Shown here in pieces: positions 1 through 11,535 of a stretch of 64,000 nucleotides of DNA. The notes under the pieces are model-generated. The model was not told the origin of the DNA. It made no database searches and was given only the letters and a program-made list of their open reading frames with translations. The DNA comes from Telopea speciosissima (lineage: Eukaryota > Streptophyta > Magnoliopsida > Proteales > Proteaceae). Both the position numbers and the translations under genes were made by a program. The DNA lies in contig NC_057925.1 of NCBI RefSeq assembly GCF_018873765.1, positions 3,550,927 to 3,614,926 on the forward strand. Reading direction: 5' to 3'. Position 1 is the stretch's first letter, and each line of letters opens with the position of its first letter.

Positions 1-277
1 CGTTCTCTAATACCCAACACTCTCTTTCCTCCCATCTATTTTACTGTGTTTATTCTCTTCTTCACTATCTTTCCTTTTTTGAATCCCGAAAAAAAAAAAA
101 AAAAAAAAATCATTCGAAACTGCACTGACTCCGGCTACCGCCGGCAATCTCAACCATCTAAACTCCGGTGCACATTAGCTGATTTCCAACCTTCATTCAT
201 TTCTTGCCGACTTTGGTGCAACCATTAATCGTACACACCCGGTAATCATGATCCCCTCTAATTGGCTTCTGTTGTAG

Positions 278-1698
278 GATTCTCAAGTCGAGGTAGTTGG
301 CATCACCGGCGGCGGAGGAGGAACTGGACGAGAACATGTTGAGGACAAGAGTTTAACTACTGCAAACAATCGGAGGTTAGCTTCTGCAAATTTTTTTTTT
401 TCCTTTTATGGAAGTGGAAGAAGAAACGGGTCAGGTTAAAACTGCAAAGTATACTATTTCCGGTATAAGAAACCCTTTTTTGGGTTGCATCTTACATGTA
501 TGATGTTCCATTTCTACCATCATACACCATGCGTCTGAACATGCCCTACCCCATCATCCATACATCCATCCATCCCCATCCATCTCACTCTTTTCCCTCT
601 ATTTGCCGAATCTATAATCTATATTAGTATTTCTTTGGAATTAACGAAGTAGAAAAACTGAAATTATTTTGTTTCCATATTTCGTGAGAATTAAAGACAT
701 TGGTGAGGGAGATGAGATGATAGGGTGGTACTGGTGGCGCCGCTGGGCGCGGTGGTGGTAGTGATGGTGGTGCATGTTAGCAACAATGAACTTAGTAAAG
801 CTGTAATGCGCCTTATGTGTTGTATTCTTTGGGTGCAGAAACGAGAATAACCTTGGTGCAGCCACTTCACCTTCTTTGTCTCATCAAGGTACGCATGACT
901 TCCAACTCTTATGTGTGTCTGTGTGCATGAGATTTTCATGTTTGATCTTTGATAGATAAGAAACTTGTTGGTCTCTTGGGTTTTGAAACAGAAGGAGGGA
1001 GGTGGTGTGAAGGAGAGAAAGTGTTTCCATTAAAGAAGAGAAGAGGGAGTTTTGAGAGGAAGATAAGCGAGGAGAAAGAGAAGAAGATGAAAACTAGAGT
1101 GAGAAGTAAGGTAGCAAAGAAATGGGTTGAAGAAGACGACGAAACTGAGGAAGAAGAAGAAGATAGCAGGGTGGTGGGGAATGGTAATGGTGGAAAGAAG
1201 AGAGGAGTGATAATGGAGGGTTCAAGGTGTAGCCGAGTGAACGGGAGAGGATGGAGATGTTGTCAACAAACACTTGTGGGTTATTCTCTATGCGAACACC
1301 ACTTGGGTAAAGGAAGACTAAGGAGTATGAGTAGTGTTCGAAACCGTGCTTCCACCATTACTAATAGAACTAATAAGAATGTTAAAGAAGAAGAAGAAGA
1401 AAGTGGGTTAACGTTGTTGTCGTCGTTGTCATCTTTGTCTTCAACTACTACTATTCAGCGTCGTCTGAAGAACTTAGATCAGGAATCATTAGAAGACGAA
1501 GAAGAAGAAGAAGAAGAAGAAGAAGAAATTGATGATGAGAAGCCATTGATGAGTAGAAAGAAGAGGAAGAAGATTGGTATGGTTAAGGCTCGATCTATAA
1601 GTAGCTTGCTTGGTCAAACACATGTTGCACCAGCGATAGTAACTCTACAGCCACCATCATCTTCTGATCCCACTAGCAGCCATAACATGGTGAGATGA
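278..1698 (+). CDS. WRC-domain protein, 3' exons (5' end unresolved)
   Basis: Three exons read through in one frame: 278-375, 839-888 and 956-1698, each bounded by AG/GT and joined in matching phase (AG+A, then G+AT). They give about 296 residues ending in TGA. Early residues include a glycine run and then WCEGEKVFPLKKRRGSF, a stretch shared by plant WRC-domain proteins. The zinc motif C-x9-C-x10-C-x2-H lies at about 1228-1305 (RCSRVNGRGWRCC, then GYSLCEHH). WRC domains occur in growth-regulating factors and related nuclear proteins; with no QLQ domain visible, this is the non-GRF kind. Lysine/arginine clusters and two glutamate-rich runs fit a nuclear DNA-binding or chromatin protein, by inference. 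No initiator ATG joins cleanly upstream: position 949 is TTG inside an intron, so the first exon is missing from this model. The first in-frame ATG in the last exon is 1087. Confidence 0.78.
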
Positions 1699-2084
1699 TG
1701 AATGGTGAATTACTCTAATGGAATCTTGTTAATTTGGTTGTAGAGAAATCCGTAGGACTGTAGGAGTGTTGGGTGCATGAACTATGATGTTGTTGGGGGC
1801 TTTATTTCTGTTATTCCGTTTATACTCATTCTCTCTTTTGAATTATGAAGGATGCTTTTCTTTCTTTCTTTCTTTCATTCCATATACGGTCTTTAATAAT
1901 CGTGATATGACATGTAGGAGGAGGAGAATGACATTTTCATTCTTCCCATACCTAAAATCAACACGTGGCACGCAGGGTAGGAGAAAATTTTTTATATAAA
2001 TATATATATTTTAAGTGTTTAATATATAGTTATTCATGTAACGAACAAATCTGAATCATTTATTTTTATTTATTTTTAGGGGTG
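1699..2084. other. 3' flank of the WRC gene
   Basis: Probable 3' UTR and downstream sequence of the WRC-domain gene. T-rich stretches and an AT-rich tract near 1995-2030 are present; I see no coding region. Confidence 0.4.
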
Positions 2085-2241
2085 ATGTTCTTTGTCCGGG
2101 AGCGTATTGGGGCACAGGTTGCGTCTAGACACATGGGGCGGAACGTGGCAATCATTTCCTCCATTCAAAGGGGGGTGGGGCGATCATTTTTCCCACTCCC
2201 TATGTGTCTGGGTGCATCCTATGCCCCAGTGCAAAGAACAT
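2085..2241. mobile_element. Fold-back MITE-like repeat
   Basis: A 157-bp element with ends ATGTTCTTTG and CAAAGAACAT in inverted orientation. Inside, inverted matches surround an ACACATGGGG core, and a matching TGTGTCTGGG sits on the other arm. It has no coding capacity. Related hairpins carrying the ATGTGTCT/AGACACAT core occur elsewhere in the window. Confidence 0.6.
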
Positions 2242-2753
2242 TTTTCCATGTCTTTAATTTAATTCTAATTGATTATTCTAATTCAGAGTTAAGAGAGTGT
2301 ACAGTAATGTCTAGTGACAGTGCACCAATACAAAAGAGGTATTTGATTGAATTATACTTTGAAATTTGAGCCACGGCTAATCTAGACCATGTCCTCTTTA
2401 TTTAATGGTCAAAATGGATATATTATTTGTCCACATGACAAGATAGATACTCTATGAGATTTGGAAAAATAACAAACCTTTGTGACAATAATATTTCACC
2501 CTTTAATATTTAGTACAATCATATCCTAAGTTTAGTCAAATAGGTTAGTAGCATCTATGTGGAAACAACTAATTCGGTTTGGATTGGTTTTTGACCTGAT
2601 CGTTAAGGTGAGTTGGTTTATGTTTGAATCATTTTTTTTTTGGCATACACCTTCCTTAACTGGGCTGAATGTTTAAGGCATACACATGCCCTAATCTAAG
2701 TTGAACTGTTAAGGTGAGATTCATTTTTGGGATAAAGAACGTTAACTGGTGAT
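2242..2753. other. No gene seen
   Basis: AT-rich intergenic DNA. It contains remnants of the fold-back family and a T-run near 2630; no open frame resembles a protein family I know. Confidence 0.4.
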
Positions 2754-2904
2754 GTGCAAGGAGTGGACCATGCGCCTAGACACAACTGGGCATGGAATGA
2801 CCGCACAATCCCCCTAAAAAGGCAAAAATTTCAGGCGTCGTGACGGGGGCTGGGCAATCATTTCACGCCCGGTTGTGTCTAGGCATAGTGTCCACTTCTT
2901 GCAC
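2754..2904. mobile_element. Fold-back MITE-like repeat
   Basis: Two inverted arms of about 38 bp: one starts GTGCAAGGAGTGGACCATGC, the other ends GTGTCCACTTCTTGCAC. They flank a GC-richer loop. The element belongs to the same broad hairpin class as 2085-2241 and is non-coding. Confidence 0.6.
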
Positions 2905-3810
2905 AACACTGGGTGGCATTCCTTATCCCTTCATTTTTTTTTATCGATTTTAGTTTCTCTTTCAGTTCGGGTATTTAACGAGTTGGATTACCAAGCTCTT
3001 ATTGGTCTATTATTGGAATGGTACTGTTTTGATTTTCCATATATATCAAATGGGAAAAGGTTCTCTGAGCCGCTAGGGCAGGGTACACTGACACCTCTGT
3101 GTCTATTTCTCTCCTCCTCACATGAAATAACCTTTTTGCCCTCCAATGTATGATACCGTTTTGCCTCCTCTATGCTGCTTGCTCAAAGAAACTTCTTCCA
3201 TATCAAACAATGAATAAAAAATTATCGGTTCAGTCCAATTTCGATCAATCTTAATGAGGCAGTAGGAAGTGTGGGGGCTAGATTTTGTTCTAGCACTCAC
3301 GATCTTCGAATCCTTAAGATAGAGAAAACCTAATTTCTACGAGGAAGAAGAGCAAACAAAACAATTAAGTTTTAAACTTCAAGATACTTTATTTTATCCA
3401 AAATGATTCTTTAAATAAGAAGGTCGGTGGATTACAAAGGAAAAAGAAACCTAAATAAAATAAGAAACTAAAATTTCTAAATTGCGTGCAAAACTTAGAG
3501 GCCCGATGCACCCCTTAACCGTGCGAATTTGACCTCCAAACTTTTGATCTAATTAATAAATTTATTGGATCAGTCTATAACTCGGTGATTGAAGTTTCCG
3601 AAAAGATATTCTGGCTCATGTAATTCCATCTAAAGCAAAAGTTACGGCAATCAATAGTTGCTATCAAATTAGTACTTTTGACTTGATCGGTTGGACTTCT
3701 GTCGATCTAACTGATTTTCAAAACCCCAAATTCAAAATCACCTAATTAGCATTTGGTTTTGATTGGCCTAAACCGGTCCATCCGGTTTGGTTGGATTTTG
3801 ATATTCTTAT
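2905..3810. other. Repeat-derived intergenic stretch
   Basis: No gene seen. 3050-3170 carries a dispersed repeat (TCTCTGAGCCGC, then CACATGAAATGACC-like sequence) that recurs near 18560-18690 and 15810-15900. 3290-3780 looks like old LTR-type sequence, AT-rich without open frames, but I cannot assign a family or boundaries. Confidence 0.35.
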
Positions 3811-4444
3811 TATTAGCGCACGCCCAACTCACCAACCTTATCTCCTGAATATCGAGCCATGGCTGTGGCAACTTGCGAACTCACATGGCTCTCTTACCTT
3901 CTACGTGATTTGGGAATCCCTATTAGCGCATCAATCCCTCTTTATTGTGATAATATGGTGGCCCTTCACATCGTCGCCAACCCGGTCTTTCACGAGTGCA
4001 CTAAACATATCAAAATGGACTGTCATGTGGTTCATGACAAGATTCAGCAGGGATTTCTTCGTACGGCCAAGGTATCAAGCCAATATCAATTGGCTGATTT
4101 ATTCGTCAAGTCTCTTGGCCATGAACAATTTCAATATTTACAGTCCAAGTTGAGCATCTCTAATCTTCATACTCCAACTTGAGGGGGAGTATTAGCGCAC
4201 GCCCAGCTCACCAACCTTATCTCACCAACCATATCTTCTCTTTGTAAATCTCCAACTGTATTATTCTTATCTTCCTCCCCCATTATAAGAAGATAGATTT
4301 TATGATTTTATCTTGGAGAGATTTTCTCCAAGGATTCTTTGTATTTACTGTATATATATCCACACAATAACTCTAAGATTAATCAAGTGAAGTTTTTCGC
4401 CTCAACAGATTCTCTATGTTCTATTCTCTTATCACCTATTAACA
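3811..4444 (+). mobile_element. Broken Ty1/Copia LTR retrotransposon fossil
   Basis: Parts visible: a short LTR-like terminus at the left (starts TATTAGCGCACGCCCA), the C-terminal RNase H part of pol (about 3845-4182; family motifs EYRAM, YCDN and the QLADLFVKSL region), a polypurine tract ending GAGGGGGAG just before 4190, and a 3' LTR at about 4190-4444 that begins with the same sequence as the left terminus. Only a small part of a full Copia element is present and it is not functional. Ends were called by eye; I saw no convincing target-site duplication. Confidence 0.75.
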
Positions 4445-5479
4445 TCCAATCACATAAGAGAACAGAAATTTCAACCTCCCATGAGGTATAATATATTTTC
4501 CATTTTTTTAAGGTTTTAAATGACTATATAAATAAATAAATAACGGAGAGAAGGACGAGAGGAGCTGGAGCTCACCAACGGTCATTGTTCCGGGTGACAG
4601 CTTAGTTTGAATTCTGATGGGGGGCACGTGAGGATGGCCCTACAACACCTACTAAAATCGTATATTGGGGGTATAATGTTCTGACAAAAAAACGCCTTAC
4701 ACGGTTACCGGTAAGGTCTAGATGCCCATCTTTTTATTGAAACTTTTCAACGGGTTTTGAGCCAGAAAACGAAACCTCATTGGCCCCCATCCAAGTCCTT
4801 TAATTGAGATCCGTACACGTGGCAAGCATCGAATAGTCGTGTCTGATAATACTAATTGGGGTCCACCAGAATAAAGGTCTGGTGGATTAGTAGATGGCAT
4901 GACACTTCCCTTTAGTTGTGTTCAAAGTGGAAGCTATCTATTGGAGACTGAGAAGGAAAGGCCAAAATTTAAAAAACACGTTGAAACGTATTAGAAAGGC
5001 TAATTAATTATTATTTTATTTTATTAAAAAGGCTAATTTTAATTAAATAAATAAAAAATTAATCTCTCTCTCTCTCTCATAGATTTAGGTATCATCATTG
5101 TATCGGCTGAAATGTATCACTATGGATGATGATCAATTTTGCGCGATATGGCACTGATATGTAGTGGCTCTCTCTCATAGATTTACGTATTAGTATCGTA
5201 TCGATCGATTGTTTTAGTATCGTTGATGATCAATATCGACATGGTACTGATACATATTGGCCGAGTAATTGGTAAACATGTTATCTAAATTCTTTTCTGA
5301 TCTTAAAAAGTTGATATCTATAGTTTCATCATGTATTGTCTTGCTAAGTTATTCATTAGACGTATATGTCTTTCCTTTTCATTGGAAACCTTACTTTTCA
5401 TGTCAACGATAACTATTTGATTATCACAATATAGTGATATCGATGGCACTGGTTTAGACCATAAGGGAATATCAACCGT
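4445..5479. other. No gene seen
   Basis: AT-rich DNA with a (TC)n tract near 5062 and a loosely repeated unit around 5090-5280 (two passes of the phrase CTCTCTCATAGATTTA). G-box-like CACGTG occurs near 4625 and an ACACGTGGC box near 4813, but no adjacent gene gives them meaning. Confidence 0.35.
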
Positions 5480-6490
5480 CAATTTTTTTTTTTTTAAGCT
5501 ATTCAGCTTTCATATCAGCTTTCTCCATGACTATAAATTCAGCCTTCATGGTAGACCATGTTTCGTAGGTTTACTTTACAGATTTCTAAGAAATTGCTTC
5601 ACCCCCTAGTATAAATAATTTCATTAGTAACTAAGGATTCCTTTGTATTTAAAATCCAATTTGCATGATAGTACCCTTCTAGTATTGTAGGACTCTCGCT
5701 ATAGTGTAAACATAATCCTTTGTCCCCTTTAAATATCTCATCAACCTAATTAAAGGATTCCAATGCTTTGTACCCAGATTGAGAGTATGCCGACTTAATT
5801 TTCCAACATCTAATGCTAGTCGGGTCTTGTATAGTTCATTAGATAAGACATTGAATCTATTGCTTAAGAATATTCTTTTTGAGATATCGATTCTCCCTTG
5901 TGTCTCTCTATATATTCACTAATAACCAAATGTGTGCACACTCCGACTTTCTTCTCATACTTGGGCGAACACTTGGCCCAACAAGCAAACATGACGGGCT
6001 GGCGTACACCTTTCAAAGTACTATGGCATGTGAACCGCGAGAATGATTTTATCCTCATCCGCACATGCTAGCACGCGCTTGAGTGCTAGCTAATCTACGA
6101 CCACCATTGCGTGTTAGCATGCATAGTAGTTTGATTGCTACTAGCACAAAAACAGTTGCGCAAAAGCGCACAACTACATTTCTTAGATGTTTGTTTTAAT
6201 CCGTACGAAGACTTTATTAGTTTACATATTTTATGCTCTTGTCCTTGAATTATACAACTTTCTGATTGTCTGATATAAATCTCCTCTTCTAGGTCACCAT
6301 TCAAAAAAAATTTGTTTACATCCATTTGATGTATACCAAGTTTATAGATAGGTGCTACAACTATCAACACTCTTATGATTGCAATCCTTGCTACAAGAGG
6401 AAATATATCAAAATAATCAGTATTTTTCTTTTGTTTAGAGCATTTAACAATTAACCATCGGCTTTTATTGTCTTTTTGAATATCCACTTA
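5480..6490 (-). mobile_element. Broken Ty1/Copia pol fossil
   Basis: Reverse-strand translation shows Copia reverse-transcriptase landmarks at about 6095-6487 (IHQMDVNKFFLNGDLEEEIY, YGLKQ). Further on, in the expected order, comes an RNase H region at about 5480-5830 (RYLKGTKDY-like). The copy is old with multiple breaks. Neither LTR was recognised and the limits are approximate. Confidence 0.72.
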
Positions 6491-7333
6491 GTATCTAATA
6501 ATTTGGTATTCAGTAGTAGGACTTCTAGCTTTATATTTATATAGATCCATCTCCATTTTGCTTGCCAATACCATCATATATGAGAGAGACAGAGAGAGAC
6601 AGATATCAAACCGATTCGGACTGGTTTAGGATAAAACCAAGCCAAAGCTGAATCGGTTTGGTTCGGACTGAACGGGTCAATCGATTCGGATTGGAATTTG
6701 ACACCCCCGAGCCCCCATGTGTTTTGGGGATCTTATAAGACCGTTAGCTTCTGATGATATTTGACAATCTATAAAGTTTAAATCGACTTTGACAGTTTGA
6801 CTCCCGGAGGCTCGAAGCTAAATATATAATTGGGTGGGAGAAAGCCCAACCATTATAATTATGGACTGTGGACCCTTGAGGGACCTGGGGGCCCATTACA
6901 TCATACGAGTAGGCCATGGAGGTTTTTAATGCATCATTGATGTGGGAGGGAAGAAATTTGTGTTTTTTATTTGTACAAGAAATAGGGTGATCCCGTGACA
7001 CCAAACATTTGTTGGTTTCTGTATTTTACTACAAGAAAGTAGACCTAATCATGGTGATTTGATACAAAGATAAGAATTAAAACCTAGTAATTGGTAGCTT
7101 TCTTGGTTGACAATCCTCTCTTATCCTCCTTCAAAGCTAAAAAAAGAAAAAAAATGATTCTTAAAGGCCCTCCACCCTCCTCTGCAATTGACAGATTTGG
7201 ATAAACTTTGAGGCCTGAGTGGGTTGGAGAGGTGGGGGGGACCATGAGAGTCAAAAATTGGTACAAATTGGGCCCATTCATCCAGCCAATTTAAATCTAT
7301 CAGAATAAGCCCCTTGGACTCTCTTTGCTCACC
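6491..7333. other. No gene seen
   Basis: Intergenic. A degenerate CGGTTCGGATTGG-rich stretch at 6600-6700 resembles the interior of the hAT-type MITEs seen at 17105 and 52734. Nothing coding is recognised. Confidence 0.35.
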
Positions 7334-7895
7334 CAGGGTTTTAAAAATCGGAATCAGATCAGCAGGAATCAGGATCGGCCGAACCCAATTCCTGTCGATC
7401 CTAATCAACCAAACAAAGAAGGGTTTTTAGGGTTCAGGCCGATTCCCAACCGTCGATTCCAATTCCGCTTACTTGAAACTTGGCTACACCCACATACTAG
7501 ATCCTAACAGCTGAATATGATTCCCGACATCCATTTGGACTCTTCGATGATCCCCAACCAATAGGTTTTATCATCTGCTTCGATCAGATGTTCAGGCATT
7601 GATTCGAAATTCTGCCCAGACTGTGTGTTTGTACAATTCCAGCAACATCAACCGTCAATAAGAAGCATCAAGGTTTCAAGAATCTGGAATTGGATAGGTG
7701 AATCACCCAATTCAGATCAGAATTGACGGTCACCGATCTTGATTCCTGCGGATTCAATGCTACCAATTCCTGGATAAAAACACAAGAATTGTTGGTATAT
7801 CAGATTTGAAGGCCGATTCTAGGGCTTTTTCAGATTGATTCCGATCCGATCCAGATCAGAATCGACACGGACTGATTTCGAGTTTTAAAACCCTG
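7334..7895. mobile_element. TIR element, CAGGGTTTTAA family
   Basis: About 562 bp beginning CAGGGTTTTAAAAATC and ending GTTTTAAAACCCTG, i.e. inverted termini. The interior is rich in GATCAGAATCGA-type words on both strands and has no protein-like frame. Similar shorter copies lie at 46182-46402 and 63668-63858, with fragments near 20300, 22330 and 47700-48000. I take it for a non-autonomous DNA transposon, perhaps hAT-like from its CAGGG end. No clean target-site duplication was found. Confidence 0.6.
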
Positions 7896-8710
7896 AGAAG
7901 CACGAGCAAATGATGGTCTAAATCTCTAACCAACCAAAATAAGAAATGTACTCGACTTATGGAAGAGAGTTCCCCACCACGGTAGTACGAGGGCGAGAAA
8001 CGCTATCATCCACATAGGACCCACATGATCAGGGTAGAAAAGAAAAATAATAAATAATTCCACGTGAGAGGGAAATAGTACTCTGACTTTGTGATGATTC
8101 TTTTCCCTCAAATTAGAATAACAGGATTAGGGAATCTTGCCTGAAGTATACACAATATTGATGCAGCTTCTAAACGTCTAAAATTTTATTTAGAAAAATT
8201 TGCAACAACCACTCACTGTTTGCCGATGTAAAGAACTAGCAGAAAGATACCAAATACACTAAAAATACAAACTGCCACTACAACACAGCCAATATATAAA
8301 AGTATTGAGGCTTGTTTCCATCTTCCAGCTCAACTTTTGTTTGTTTGTATCCTTCTCTTCCCCTAGGAGGATAGCTTACCATCTTCCTTTTTTGTTTGTT
8401 TCTTTGTTTGTATTAAATTTTCTATTTGCTTAGGATAGAGAGGAATCAAAACTGCCCTTAAATAGGTGATCAAGACCACCCCCCCCCCCAAAAAAAAAAA
8501 AAACAAAGAAAAATAGAAAAAAATTGTTTTCTATTGCTGAATTCATGTTATTTATTTCACAGAGTACAAAACAGAAGGGAATACATCCACAAAGTTAAAG
8601 ATGCCTTGGTGAAAAGGCAGAAGAGAGAAAATTTACCATTAACCTCATATGGCCTACCATATAACATCCAAAAGTTTTTCCACTCAAGAAAAACCATCTA
8701 CCTTTTTAGG
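7896..8710. other. No gene seen
   Basis: Low-complexity intergenic DNA with a C-run and A-run near 8478-8505. It lies downstream of the FTHFS pseudogene on the minus strand and may include its old 3' flank. Confidence 0.35.
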
Positions 8711-8972
8711 CCATTGTACTCATGGTCCCAACTAGAGTATAAATGAATCTAGCATCAATGTTAGCCCTGGCATCCCTGATCGGTAACACAAATCCAGAGG
8801 GGAGAATGAATACTGGGTTTTTGCAATGCAAATAAGCAGACCAGAAAATCCTTGCCTGATGTACATCTCGATCTGTTTCTCCACCTAAACAGAATGGAAA
8901 ACTCAATATCAGAATACCAAAACTCTGATAATGTAACCCAAAAACAAGAAAAGGAATTGTAAAAAAAATTTA

Positions 8973-9350
8973 GGGTAAATTACACGTCACCCTTGGTTTT
9001 CAAACGAAACTCAAATCACCCCCTGATTTTTGAAAATACTCAAATCATCCCCTGTATTAGACCAAGGCAAATTAGTCCCTACTATTAGTTTTATGCTATT
9101 AAGTGATGATGTCAGCCAATTAAATAAATTTAAATCCCTAAACTACCCTTGACATCCAAACATAGATTTTGAAGGGTAGTATTGTAAATTTAATTCTAAT
9201 GTTTTAGTACAAGGGTAAAATAGTCATTTCACACCAATAACTAACAGCAGATTAACACCGTTACTATAGAAGAGGACGGATGAGTATTTTCAAAAACTAA
9301 GGGTGATTTGAGTTTCGTTTGAAAACCAAGAGGTGACATGTAATTTACCC
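8973..9350. mobile_element. Mutator-type MITE with 9-bp target duplication
   Basis: A 378-bp element with inverted ends GGGTAAATTACACGTCACC and GGTGACATGTAATTTACCC, flanked on both sides by AAAAATTTA. The inverted homology extends inward (TCAAACGAAACTCAAATCACC against its reverse complement). The 9-bp duplication and long TIRs fit a non-autonomous Mutator-like element. It sits in the gap between FTHFS pseudogene blocks B and C. Confidence 0.85.
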
Positions 9351-9373
9351 AAAAATTTAACTAGAGTTTTACC

Positions 9374-9643
9374 TAGGGGTGTAAATGAATAGCCGAAATT
9401 CGTTTCCGTATCTGTGTCCGTATCTGTTTAGCACTATCCAAATCCGTCCGAAAGCTAAAAGGATGCGGATACGGATAGGCTATAGTTATCCGAAAAGCTA
9501 TATTTACATGTAAACGGATAAAATATCCGATCCGTATCTGTGTCCATATCTGTTTAGCATTATCCGAATCCGTCCGATAACTAATCGAATGCGGATGCGA
9601 ATATAGCACTATCCGAGCCGAATCCGATCCATTTACAACCCTA
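9374..9643. mobile_element. hAT-type MITE with 8-bp target duplication
   Basis: A 270-bp element starting TAGGGGTGTAAAT and ending ATTTACAACCCTA, flanked by an exact GTTTTACC duplication (9366-9373 and 9644-9651). The interior repeats CCGTATCTGT and ATCCGAATCCG words. The 8-bp duplication with short TIRs is the hAT signature. It lies only 23 bp from the end of the neighbouring Mutator-type MITE. Confidence 0.88.
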
Positions 9644-10621
9644 GTTTTACCTACTCTGAGTATTAACACCAGTTGCACCATAAGACCTTTTTATTGCCTC
9701 TATTTTCTATTTAATGCTAATGTCCAAAGGATATAGGAACTTAAATAGCTGTGTTTCAATCTCATAATATCTTTGAATGGCAATACCAAGGTCAACCTAA
9801 AGATTTAGGTAAAACTTAGTAAAATTTAATCAATCAAACAAACAGTTCATCTCTGAAAAAAAAAAAAATTAAATATAAATTTTTGTATGTTCATCACTGA
9901 TGAATGTATCTGTACTACAAGTGCCATTGAAGAATTATGGATGAGAAAATTTTCAAAAATTAATTACTATTATAGAATGCAACACATGTGCTGGACATAA
10001 AGTAGAGCCAATTTCAAACCATTGGTCCCCTCTAGGATGTTTCCTATCCAATCTGATCCATTCAATTGGACAAATGGATTTGTTCCTGGATAATTCCAAG
10101 ACTTGTCCAGAATGGACAGACAATCACCAGAATGACTAACATTTACACTAAAGAGTAACAGTACATATAGGTGGGACCTTTACATTGTTGGATTTTTTGG
10201 TTGAATGGGAATGTAATGCTGGGTAAATTGCTGAGATCCCATGCTTATTGTACAAGCAATTAAACTGTTCCCAGATAGCTACCACTGAAATCTGAGCAAA
10301 TATAATCAATTGACCCTGGGATTCCCAGCCAAACCCAATTCAAACCATCTGACATCCCTATCTTTCCAGGATGATTCCAAGACTATCCAGAAGGTATAGA
10401 TACTGGAGAATAGTATCATTAAAAATGGCATAGCTTTTAGGGTCAGATATCACCTATATGGAAACTATAGATTGGCCAATCTCTATCAATGAGCATGTAT
10501 GCCCATTTGCATGGTATAAAGACACCAGAATAACTTGGGGTGAGGTGGGGTGGGATGGGGTTTACCTTGTAAATTTGTGATTCCTCCACACCTAAAAAAA
10601 ATTGTCATAATGAGGATGATG
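9644..10621. other. Remainder of the FTHFS pseudogene gap
   Basis: AT-rich, non-coding stretch between pseudogene blocks B and C, presumably old intron plus insertions. No exon-like FTHFS match was seen here. Confidence 0.4.
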
Positions 10622-11535
10622 TTACTCACTGCCTCCTTTCCACCATGAACAAGATAAGTACAAATAACAGCATCAAATGCACCATCATTCAAAGCTGCAT
10701 TTTTCACTTCATTAAACTCTGCTTCTGAATCAGTTGAAAACATGTTAAAACATTGCAACAACAATAACATTCACATACCGGTATGATGTGCTATGTCTAC
10801 GGGTGAAGTTGAAGATGATTCACTATGTAAATGGAAGAAGATTACAAATGGAGATTTCTCAAGAACATCCAAAACGGCAGTAAGAAATCTCACCCAAAAC
10901 CCTAGCTTGAAAATCCCCAAATCTCACTTTTTTACTTACACAATAAGACAATAAAACATAACTATTCCTCCAAGTGGGTTGACCCATCGGGTCAATCCCT
11001 CTTCTACCATCACAGACCTCAAAAAAACCCCTATTCAAGTCGTCACCAAAAATGTCGGAGCAGGTCAATCTTTCAAAATAGGTACAAGAATTCAAGACAC
11101 ACAAAACAGGAAGTTGTAGGGGTCAGGACTGCCATGATTTCACTACCAACTGAGAGATCAAAACCTATTTCTCTGCCCATCCCCTTGTCAGGACCTTGCC
11201 CAATAGTGATCTTCCTCAGGAAAAGATCATTGACAATATCCATAACTCATTTCCAGGTGATGGACTTAGGGTGAATATCCAGCCTAACCTCATCAGGGTT
11301 GTCCTTAGAGATGTAGAGCTTCTTGAGTCTCCTGAACATGATGTTGGCAAAGCTGCATTTGCCCTTCTTTGTCAGGTGGGCATAATCTATTTAACAGAAC
11401 CTTATCTGACTGAGTTGCCTCATGGGAAATCTGTGTATCAATGGTAGCAGCCAGGAGATTGTTTGCAGCTGTGATTGCAAGGATATTCACCTGTTAGATG
11501 CAGATTGAACTCATCAATTCAGATCAGGTTGAGTT

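Larger units (their letters stand above)
8711..11535 (-). pseudogene. 10-formyltetrahydrofolate synthetase (FTHFS) pseudogene
   Basis: Three separated blocks on the minus strand match formate-tetrahydrofolate ligase, the one-carbon enzyme that makes 10-formyl-THF. Block A (about 11530-11112) has [30 protein letters not shown] and NRLCPP, then in shifted frames [23 protein letters not shown] and SEIMAVL. Block B (about 10780-10622) has NMFSTDSEAEFNEVK and AFDAVICTYLVHGGK, where functional enzymes usually have HHAHGGKGA. Block C (about 8890-8711) has [20 protein letters not shown] and then, in another frame, [14 protein letters not shown] and VGTMSTM. Frame changes, the missing P-loop N-terminus (TPLGEGKST) and a missing middle of roughly 170 residues show it is dead. 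Block C still begins at an AG acceptor (CTGTTTAG), so this is a duplicated, intron-bearing copy rather than a retrocopy. Confidence 0.85.

Noticed and set aside
46-228. 60-codon frame at the left edge
   Set aside because: Starts in a pyrimidine-rich and poly-A leader, has no family resemblance and does not join in phase to the WRC exons.
5864-6064. 66-codon minus-strand frame inside the Copia fossil
   Set aside because: Does not match Copia protein sequence in that frame; treated as part of the fossil, not a gene.
11196-11447. 83-codon plus-strand frame that looks protein-like
   Set aside because: It is the antisense of the FTHFS pseudogene block, whose minus-strand reading matches the enzyme.
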